From contig CP093830.1 in NCBI GenBank assembly GCA_033063855.1, positions 2,790,854-2,854,853 of the forward strand: DNA of 64,000 nucleotides, read 5' to 3'. This stretch comes from Smittia aterrima. Its lineage: Eukaryota; Arthropoda; Insecta; Diptera; Chironomidae. Shown piece by piece: positions 54,908-64,000 of the stretch (positions are counted from its first letter, which is position 1; every line of letters starts with the position of its first letter). Made by a program: the position numbers and the translations under genes. The notes beneath the pieces are model-generated. The model was not told the DNA's origin and ran no database searches. It was given only the letters and a program-made list of their open reading frames with translations.

Positions 54908-57900
54908 GAGTCGCACACCACATATCGTTTGAAGTGAATCACATATTTTCTAAGCTAGAATAAATTAGTTTCTTATGAAAACTGTGTAAAGAAATGTGTC
55001 CGTACAAATAGAAAATAGTTTTTTTCCTTTCCCCAATTCTTTCAAAATTCGTAAGAGGATTGAGCTATGTAAATATATTTACATTTGTATTTAGAATTTG
55101 TTTCATTTCTTAACCTGAACCTATGAAGAGAAGAGAAAACTCTTTTTATTTGCGATGAGAGAAAATGTACAATAAAGATTTGAACTCGTGTAGTAAAACT
55201 TTTATGCAAAAGACTGAAGGCTTTTTTGAACTATTTCGTGTCGTAATTTACTTGAGGCATTGTCCGTAAAGTAAGTGAGCAAACATTTCAGGTGAAAAGA
55301 GAACTTGACTCTCTCACATTTGTGACCGCAAACAATCCTGAATTCTCTTGAGCTCCATAATTTGTGAACGAACCCTAATAACTAAAGTGTTCACAAAGCT
55401 TAACCTGCACCAACATGATGATATATTTGGAAGTTTGTCCTTTCTGCTGTTTACATTTTAACGAAGCTTTGTAAACATTGATAATTTATTATTTACAGAG
55501 GTAAAACGTCAACAGCATCCAACGAGAGGAGAAAAGATTTTTATCGTTTCTTTCATCCTATTTTACGTCGCTTGAGCATTTTTCTGCCTCCATTGCTGAC
55601 ATTCATGCTCAAGTTTACTTGTTCGTAGACAAAGTGTTTAGTCGTTCATCGTTGTAAAGAGGGAAAACTTTCATAAAGAAAATTATTTAATTAGCGATTT
55701 AACGTCTCAAAGAATGGCATTTCTTTCCTTCGCCCTCGCTGCTGAAAAGAAGACAAATTTTTAATTAAACTCTGTTGAAATCTAAAAATCAACATTCTTA
55801 ATAAAATATTGGCGGACCGAAGGATGAATTTGTAAGATAATCAGTAATGTGCTCACTTGAATGATTTTAATTTCACGGAAAAAACAACAACAACACCAAC
55901 GGCTTATCACGCAATGAAAAACGTTGCGTGAACATAAAAAGAATTAATGGTGAAAGGTTGAAGTTATGCTGCTATGTAGAGGTGAATGAAAATTTCTGTT
56001 CGCCCTCCGAATTTATTTGTCGTCCCCGAAGCAATAACTCACCGAGGTTATGGAAGTAAAAACCTGGTGAAAATTATGCTTTGCTTCAATGTTTCTGATG
56101 TTATTTATAATTTCATTTCCCCGACGAAAACTTAAGACATTAATTCGCTAACAAAAATTATTCACGAGCCGGCACACGAGTTGTTTTAAGCATTCATGAT
56201 ATTTGATCTCTTTGAATGATATCATATATGAAACGATATTTCTTAGAATCCATTAATAGACTCCCTTGATATTATAGATTGTGAAAATATTCAGCTTTTG
56301 CTTCACTGAATCAACATCGTGAGTGAATCAAGTTTCATTGAAGAATTTCGCAATTTTCCGTTTCTATTCTTTCAATGATCAAAAGATAAGAGTTTGAAGA
56401 AAGTATCTGGCTTCTCGCATGTTGTGAAATTTTATTATTTTATATCAAATTTCTGTTTCTGACAGCGAATTAATTTTATTATTCGCACAAGAAGCAACCA
56501 GATTCCTCTACGAGAAACAAATTCAAAACAAAAGCAAAACCTTCTCGGTTTTCAAACACAAATATTTGCATTTGATGAAACAGCAAGCTCAAGAAAGGAT
56601 AATGAATTTGTGAGAGCCTTGAGAAGTCACGTTTTCCTTTGTGCTCGAACGGAAATCAATTAAAGTAATTTGTCCAAGTTATTTCGCTTAACGCAAGCTA
56701 GAGAGGAAAAGTTAGTTGTCGCCTCCTTCCCTCGAGAAATAATTGCAATTTATGATTTTCACTGCAATATTCTTGCTCGAATTTTCCCCTTCTATTCAAT
56801 AAAACTCAGGTTAGGGATCAAACTCGATTTACGTAAATATTGAATGACAAATTTGTGATGATGATGATGAACACAAAAGATTATTTATGATTTTTTCTTT
56901 CATGGGTGAGTTATTGGATTATCTACACATAAAAAAAAATCGATTCGAGTAAAAAATGAAGAAAGAAATGCAATTTCCTGGAACATAAATTGTAATTTTC
57001 TCTTTTGATGTGCTCGTGCATCCGAAGATTCAGAATTTAAAAGTGAAGTTAGGTTTCTTAAGGTTCAAAACTTCAATTCAAATTAAGTTTATAATCCAAT
57101 GAGAATTATTTTTGCTTTAAAGTCTAATCTCATTTTGAGATATTTTTTCATCCACTCGAGAAAACAAAGATTTGATTTTCGACTCGTTTCAATGCGGATA
57201 TTTCTCAAATTTGATTTTGTGCTGATGGTATTTGATGAAAGCTATCTAAATAAGGGGGCAGAAATATCTGATTAGATAATAGAGCTCGGCAAACATTCAA
57301 TTAAATCGTAATGAAGTCTTGATTTCAAGGCCCTTAATCGCTTTATAAATTTTAATTATGAACAAATAAGAAAGAAGCAAGCCGCTGAGTTTCTAAGGCT
57401 TCAATTAATTAAAATTTCTTCATCTCCATGGAGCGTTTTGTTTCATGTTTTCTCAATTCTCCCCTGAAAGTTTTTCGGGTCTTTCACATCATAACGATAC
57501 AAACATAAAAAGCTCATTTATTATTTATAAGTTTTCCCTCTATGGTCAATCCGATAAAACTACAACATTGAATTTCACTCACAAATTTCATTATCTTATC
57601 ATTTCATTTATATCTCTTTTGATGGAATAAACTTTTTCAGGATTTATTACTTAAATTATTTTTGGGAGTTTCTTCAATGAAAAGAACTGCTAATTCATCA
57701 GTCTCTGAAAGTTGAGAGGTCAGCAATATTATCAAGTCATAGTAGTTTAATGTATTAGGATTTCTTGAGCACATCACATTCGAACGTCGCCCCCTACGAA
57801 ACAAAATCTATAAGCTTAGATGAAACAAGAAGGAAAACGTTAGAGAAAAACTTGAAAGGCTATAAACTTTATTGAATTTTCGCTTTTAAAGAGAACGTAA

Positions 57901-58416
57901 TTGAATCTTATATTCTTGTTGGTCCAAAGAGGGGAATTATTCGAAACACTTGAATACACTTCAGGTTCATCCGAAAAATGATTAAAGAACAAGCAAATGA
58001 AGTTCACCTTTAAAAATGTTGCGACAAGCTTCTAGTCATCTTGATGGAGGGAAATTTCAAAAAATAATTGACATTTTTTAGATGTCTGTTCAGTTGAGTG
58101 CCCAAATTAGAAAGACATTCATCTGCCAGAAGCAGTTTCCGTGAATTTGTTTACTTGAGACTCTCTTCTTAATGAATATTTTTCAATTTTCGCTAGATAG
58201 AATATTTTCTCGCTAACCCTTCATGTGGAATTTAACGGGTAAAAATATCATTACTCATCCCTTTCTACCACTTTGAATAATTCCGTAATTGTTGGCTATG
58301 GCAATTTTGGGAAACTTGGGCTGCTATAACTTTTAATCAAATTAAATGATGTCCTTTTTAAAAACATTTCAATGATTTTATTTGTTAAAATTTAAAAAAA
58401 TCAAAAACTGTGTTTG
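54908..58416. other. klingon 3' UTR and gene-free spacer
   Basis: The first ~280 bases are the klingon 3' UTR, with AATAAA at 55,171-55,176. The remaining ~3.2 kb is AT-rich; I found no convincing exon, tRNA or repeat array. Confidence 0.4.
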
Positions 58417-59365
58417 CTAAGCTCTTGTAGAATTTGTTTTTGCAGTTGTCTTCTTAGCAGGAGCCTCGGTTACTCTTGCAGGAGTAATAGTAGTAGTTGA
58501 AGGAGCTGCAGTTAGAGTTGAAGTTGCAAAAGTAGATGGCAATGTTGAAGTCGTTGATGGTATAGTGGACGTAATTGCTTGCACAGTCGACGACGTTGAT
58601 GGAGCCGCAGTTGCTTCAGTTGTAGAAATTAGTTCCAATGTTGAAGTTGTCGAAGGAGACTCAGTTTCTTCAGTTGTAGAAATTAGTTCCAATGTTGAAG
58701 TTCTCGAAGGAGACTCAGTTTCTTCAGTTGTAGAAATCAATTCCAATGTTGAAGTTCTCGAAGGAGACTCAGTTTCTTCAGTTGTAGAAATTAGTTCCAA
58801 TGTTGTTGATTTTGACGTTGTTTCAGCAGTTGACGTAGTTGTTGTAACTGTTGGCGTAGTGGTTGGAATTGTTGACGTAGTGGTTGGAATTGTTGTCGTA
58901 GTTGTTGTAACTGTTGGCGTAGTGGTTGGAATTGTTGTCGTAGTTGTTGTAACTGTTGGCGTAGTGGTTGGAATTGTTGTCGTAGTTGTTGTAACTGTTG
59001 GCGTAGTGGTTGGAATTGTTGACGTAGTTGTTGGAACTGATGACGTAGTTGTTGTAACTGTTGGCGTAGTGGTTGGAATTGTTGTCGTAGTTGTTGGAAT
59101 TGTTGACGTTGTGTTTGGAGCCGCAGTTACCTTGGGAGTAGTTATATTATTCGCGGAAGCTGTTGTCAACATTTTTGTAGTTGTAGCAGGAGCCTCAGTT
59201 ACTCTTGCAGGAGCGGCTGTTATTAAATCTGCTGTAGCTATTATTATTGGGTTGAACAAATAAATTATTTTATTGGTGTGTCTCACAACTCATGCATTTT
59301 ATCACTTCTTTACCTTTTCCAAGCAGTGCCACTAAAACCAAAAGGCAAATCTTATTTAATTTCAT
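58417..59365 (-). CDS. secreted Thr-rich mucin-like protein built from tandem repeats
   Basis: Two exons (59365-59314 and 59237-58417) encode 290 residues. Exon 1 supplies a signal peptide (MKLNKICLLVLVALLGKATA), typical of insect mucin genes with a tiny leader exon. The body is almost all Thr, Pro, Ser, Val and Ile in two arrays: a 14-residue unit (IPTTTPTVTTTTTT, 42 bases, about four copies) and an 18-residue unit (ELISTTEETESPSRTSTL, 54 bases, three near-identical copies plus one diverged). The motif ARVTEAPA flanks the arrays at both ends. No Cys-rich chitin-binding or membrane domain is seen, so it is probably a heavily O-glycosylated secreted mucin. The acceptor (taatag) joins K-ATAD in phase. 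The reverse strand is also open here, a by-product of the repeats. Confidence 0.85.
58620..59110. repeat. minisatellite arrays within the mucin coding region
   Basis: A 54-base unit repeats from about 58,620 to 58,800 and a 42-base unit, with shortened variants, from about 58,840 to 59,110. Both unit lengths are multiples of three, so copy number can change without a frameshift. Confidence 0.85.
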
Positions 59366-62181
59366 CTTTGTAAAAATGTTATTGTTAGTAAGAAGTATTT
59401 CACTGCACTGATAAATTTCAAGAAAATTCATTTTATTTTATAAGAAAATGTATTTTTTTAAAAGCTGTTTAAGGCAAATGTATAAGACATAATGCAGGTC
59501 GAAGTAACAGACGTAGCACCTTTGTAAGGGTAATATCAACGGAGGTTCCTCAGAGGTGTCAATAAAATTTAATCGCATAATCGCTGATTCATATTCTGAT
59601 TTATCACATTCATTACATTTTTTAGAGCAATGAACCGAAGTGGCAAATGTTTTTCTTCATCCATAAATTAATTAAAGTCGTTACTCCCAGAAAAACCGTT
59701 GATTAAATATCACATTTTACACTTGTCGTTCCATTTATCGCGAAATTATTTATTCATCGTCTCTGGCAACTGATCAAAGAACTTTGAATTCTCATGAATT
59801 GATGGTTTCAATACGAGACAGCTCAAAGGAGACATACTGCAATTCAAGTTTGTAGAAAAAATTAAATTTGAAAAATTGTGATAGCACGATTTGTGAAGAT
59901 TTTATTTTATTCGCCTAAAAATATTTCTCAGAACTTTGCGTGTTATTTCTCGTTGGCAACGAGTCGTTGTAGACTACAAAATCTACGAGGTATGTAAGTG
60001 AAAAATGAAACGAAACATCAAATTTCGCTTGAACTTCCATTTATTAAGGGCTAATCGTAAAAAGAATTTGGATCCTGATGAAATTTAAACTCCCACGATA
60101 ATGGTAACCGGAAGAATATTTCAAGCTCCTCAGAGGAGAAAAGTATCTTATCGTCATTGTCTCGAGAATTGCTCGAGAGTTCTTTACAAGCAGCAAATTA
60201 CATTATTTATGGAATTTGATCTTCGTGACCGGCAGAGGTCAAGTTCTTTATAAAAGAGTCTTTTTCTTCTAAAACCAAGTCCAACCAGAGAAAAGCCAAA
60301 TATTAGTAACATTGCTAAAGAAAGTCGATGTAAAAATTCAAGAACCAAAGAGAAATTTTCCTGAAAATTTCATTTCAAACTTTTAGAATGTAATCTGAAT
60401 GTATGATTGCACTGAGCTTCAATTTAGCAACTTCAGGAAGAAGTTTTGGTAGTCAGAATGAATTGAGTGGAATAATTAAAATAAATTAAAAAGGAAAGTA
60501 GTTTGAAAACTCTGCAAAGTACAAAATGCGCTTTGAATCCTTTTGTCGTTGCCTGAAATGTTGGAGAATCACTTTATTCCCTTAAGGGACAGGAACTCTC
60601 TAATTTTGTTGGTAACGTCAATGAATCTTGATTTCGTGTCTTCTGACAATATTTAGGGTAACTTCTTGGATCGCCTTGAGATCGAACATAATGACTTTTC
60701 ATCTATCTTTCATAGATAAAATTAAACAAAACTTTCTTGAACGGTAAGAGCTTGTTCTAACTGAAAGATAAATTATTTCGCTCCCTCGTATGTGTAAGTT
60801 CGTGGAGAATTGTTTTCGCAATAATAAATCATGAACTCAGGAGGAGAAACATAAAAAAATTATGTTTCACTTGAATGCGTTTGATAGCGAATTTTATTTA
60901 TGACTTTTTCGACAAAACTTGCGACATAAATTATGAATGAGCAGCATTTATGAAGTATTAATCGCCAATAGCGGAATTCTCTGGTACCACCGTTATAATG
61001 AAGGAGCTTTAATTGCACGAAAAATGAATGCGGAAGCCCACAGAGAAAGTTTTTGTAAAGTTCAGCTTAAAACAAATTGACAAATGTATATCCATCTGCG
61101 AAATAAAACCGACAATAATTAAATTTGTTCAACTGAATAAACATAATTTTAATTGCAATTCATACGAATATTTATTTTTAATTCAAAAAAAAATTATTTA
61201 TGGTAATTTAGAGCTCTCGTAATGGTTTTTATTGAAGTTGAATCTCACGCTTGAGCGACTTTGACAATTATTTCGTGTTGATTAATCAGTCAACAATCAG
61301 TTTAAAAGGGCTCAAGAGGTGATAGTCGATTGACTCAACTACTTTCAAAAAGACTTATCGTTGCTTTAATGTATTTAGAGTCTACAATTCAAATTCAGAC
61401 ATGAAATGAAATTGTTCTAAACATAATCACAAATTGACGCAAATACATTTTTCTCTGAATGCAAAAAATAGCTTTGAAGATAAATAGAAACAATAAGCCA
61501 AGCGACGAAAGCTCTTATCGCCTTGGATGAAGGAGGAAAAAAAATGCGGAAATAGAGAATTTCTTTTGTTTGAAATTAAAAATAAGGAAGGAGCGAGAGA
61601 GAGAGAGGAAGCAGTCCCATAAAAGCCGTCGTCCCCTCTTAGCACTTAGCACCAACCACGATAATGATTCAAACAATTGTTTTCTCGTCGGAAACGTGCC
61701 GAGCATAAAGTTGAACAATTGAAAAATATTTAGCTTCAAGTTTCTCAATTGTGGGCTCTAGAATCCTTGTTTTTGCCTTAGTTGAGTTGAGCAGAATTAT
61801 CTTTATGTGCTTGCACGTTTTCCGTCTTGCAATCTATTTATTATCTTGGGATCATCAACAAAAACATTTGTCACGATTCAGTCGAAAAAGAAATTTCGTT
61901 TGAGGTATTAAAAAAATTAGAGAAGCATAAAATATTTATAAAGAAATCATTAAAGTAATTTTTGAATTATTTATTTCAATTGAACTGATCAATCATTTTT
62001 CTTTCGTGATTTTGTCCGCGGCTACAATTGAAAATAAAAGACTTCGATTATGTCTATCTCAAAAAATTTTGATAAAGAATGACTGCGATAAGCTTCGAGT
62101 GAGATATCAAATAGAAAAGCTAACAACTGCTGTCATCATTCAGCAGTTTTAGTTTGACTGAGAAACTTTTGTGGAATTGAG
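59366..62181. other. 2.8 kb gene-free spacer
   Basis: No supported gene is seen. A GA-rich tract lies near 61,590-61,612. Short frames at 61,028-61,222 and 61,427-61,748 lack recognisable content. Confidence 0.4.
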
Positions 62182-63442
62182 ATGGCGGGAAAAATTCGGA
62201 AAAGTAAAAGTCATTTCGAAACAAAAAGTCTTTTCAAGTCACTCCAAAGATTATTTTAGATGACGCTTATTCAAAGCTGTTGTTGGAAGAAGGTAGTGAG
62301 ACGGCAGTCGATGAAGACTTTACAATGGAGCTTCCAGTCTGGGCTGATGAGAAGAAGATCAAAGTGTAAGTTTATCAATTTGTTGGATTTAAGTTTTCAA
62401 GTTTTACTCTCGCAGAGCTCAAAGATTCTTCTTGTTAAACTTGAATGCGATGGCTCGAGCATTCAATATTTGCTTCTTCGCTTCGTTGTCAACCGAATCA
62501 ATCGTCAAAATTCTGATATTCACCAAACAATCATCGACAGCTGCTTTGGCTTATCGACGCTTTAGAGCGAATGCACTTCACGCTCAACTCTGGTACAAAT
62601 ATCCAATCAAACAAGGGACAATGTAAGTGCTTCAAATCGAATTTCCATTCACAAGTCATCGTACTTCACTTTGTTCATTTCAGTGCGTGGAAATCCCTGG
62701 AAACTGTTCGGAGAATGCACGTTGTTGTCAACAAGCGAACTCAAAAATCTGGCATCGGAATAATTTCGCAGAAAGATATGGCTCTAACCCAATTTACGTT
62801 CATGGGATTTAATCTTTTGTGTCCAGAGAAATTCGGAATCGTTGGCAGCCGCGAGCAGTTTGAAGCGTTCAATCATCTACAGCGACTCATTGCGTATCTG
62901 TTGGGCACTGACGACAAATACAATTGCTGTGGAGAAACGCTTGATGACACATTGAGTCGTTTGGAAGCTATCAGAGAAGACATTTTTTTACCGGCATTAA
63001 GTTCGGTGTCGAGAGAAGTGGAAAGCTACATGAGAACAACAGCAGAAGGTCTTTGGTATTCAAATCCATTAATTCATTACGGCAAGTTTAAAACTTCAGC
63101 TTTTATTTTCGTATCATTAATTTAACAATTTTAGACACAATTCTCTTCCAAACCAAACGTTTCACGAAGGTTTCAGGTTATCATTTATTTGAATCGGAAG
63201 CTCCTTTTGTGAATGATAATGGAACTCGGAAAGCTTTCGACGACCTTTCACTTTGTACACGTTTTCGAATTCTTTCGGAAGTTATCGTTTATGAGTATTT
63301 GAGTTTTGTCCTCGTCTTCCGTTGGATCTTCAATATTGCAAGAATATTCATGAGTCTCCTAGAGAAGTATCCGATTCTCGCTTTGAATCGCTTTGGAAAG
63401 AAATTTGCTTACGTTGAAATTATGAAATCAAAAAATATTTGA
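62182..63442 (+). CDS. mpaB/rubber-oxygenase-like (DUF2236) ER-bound oxygenase
   Basis: Five exons (62182-62203, 62260-62365, 62416-62622, 62684-63081, 63135-63442) encode 346 residues. The segment WKSLETVRRMHVVVNKRTQ followed by ISQKDMALTQFTFMGFNLLC, FNHLQRLIAYLLGTDDKYN and GLWYSNPLIHYD matches the DUF2236/mpaB-type catalytic domain as found in arthropods, a haem-associated oxygenase fold with conserved His and Arg. A hydrophobic helix near the C-terminus (LSFVLVFRWIFNIARIF) could anchor it to the ER. The function of the insect members is unknown. The fourth intron has a GC donor (G|gcaagt), needed to keep the frame across TAC-GAC. A 22-base first coding exon is short but in phase. Confidence 0.85.
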
Positions 63443-64000
63443 GTGGTTTCTGTAATAAAATGACTTTTAATTCAACCACAAACTCTCTTCCATTGTTAAC
63501 AGGAAAATAAAATAAAAAGTTTTTAGCTGTTGCATTTCTGTGACATTTCATTTTGTGTCGGAGCGTTTTTGATGTTTTCATAACTCTCGATGGAAACAGA
63601 AAAACGTGAGGAATGTTCTATTAAGTATTACGTAAAGAAGAAAATTGAAAATTCTCCTGTGAAATTGCCAACAGTCACGCAAATAATCAATTTTAGTTTC
63701 GTTCAACTCTTTTCACTTTCGTTCTCGACAAGGATTGAAATAACAGATTGAATAAACTATCTGGAGATTTTTTTTTTGTATAATGAATGGAAATTTTGTC
63801 GCGTACAGCTTGTCGCGGCTATTACGCGAACAAAGCGAGAGAAGGGTCGTAGAAGATTAAAAAGAATGTCAAGCTAATGAGCAAGGAAAACTTTCAAATC
63901 TTGTCGAAAATCTTTTGTGAAAATATTTTTATTATTTCACTTCTAACTTAACTACGCAGAGGGCTGCGATGTTTTTCGATTTAAATTGTACAAGTTTTCC
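63443..64000. other. gene-free right end
   Basis: The 3' flank of the oxygenase gene is AT-rich; an AATAAA-like string occurs near 63,453 (gtaataaaatg). I see nothing else before the window ends. Confidence 0.4.

Noticed and set aside
58565..59263. 232-codon Val-rich plus-strand frame
   Set aside because: It is the antisense of the Thr-rich mucin repeats (Thr codons ACN reverse to NGT), with no signal peptide or splice structure of its own.

Overview
The window is nuclear DNA from an insect, most likely a nematoceran fly (a chironomid-like midge is my best guess; I cannot fix the genus). The evidence is a set of animal genes whose closest remembered relatives are dipteran (klingon, dalao/Bap111, Gasz, Rab19, slv/SWEET, Calx, mei-S332/shugoshin), AT-rich spacers, and very short GT-AG introns of about 50-70 bases. 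I rebuilt exon structures by hand from splice sites; all main gene models keep an open frame across every junction.

Layout. Bases 1-13,296 hold seven CYP6-like cytochrome P450 genes, all on the minus strand: one runs off the left edge, four more are close tandem copies of it (type A), and two are divergent (2,968-4,553 and 11,653-13,296). The spacers carry decayed tails of a second P450 and a conserved 3' flank, so the array grew by repeated duplication of a larger unit. Just right of it, 13,439-14,477 (+) is only the 3' third of the Na+/Ca2+ exchanger Calx. Its upstream exons are not in the window, so the P450 array probably sits inside a Calx intron.

Bases 16,938-20,961 (+) hold two secreted, Thr-rich mucin-like genes and a short type II membrane protein resembling the N-terminus of the CD98 heavy chain without its glycosidase domain. 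Bases 21,014-32,391 are dense: a membrane-anchored haem peroxidase (-), PIG-Q (-), shugoshin (+), Nup58 (-) and the BAP-complex HMG subunit Bap111 (+). PIG-Q/shugoshin and Nup58/Bap111 are head-to-head pairs, and shugoshin/Nup58 are tail-to-tail with 48 bases between stop codons. The piRNA factor Gasz (32,642-34,131) and an SLC25A35-like mitochondrial carrier (34,258-35,265) follow on the plus strand.

Bases 35,998-39,439 (-) encode a ten-exon fatty acyl-CoA reductase. After an empty 3.5 kb, a GLUT-type hexose transporter (-) and a SWEET sugar transporter (+) share a 262-base head-to-head promoter. Rab19 (-, 46,438-47,310) has His in place of the usual catalytic Gln of its G3 motif. The Ig-family adhesion gene klingon spans 50,541-54,907 (+), with an initiator tRNA-Met antisense in its first intron. 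A 328-base near-perfect inverted copy of part of klingon (exon 6 end, all of intron 6, exon 7 start) lies at 47,798-48,125. The right end has a repeat-built mucin gene (58,417-59,365, -) and an mpaB/DUF2236-type ER oxygenase gene (62,182-63,442, +).

Most genes are conserved housekeeping or developmental loci. The fast-changing parts are the P450 array, the mucins and the klingon inverted duplication, which I consider the most interesting feature of the window.
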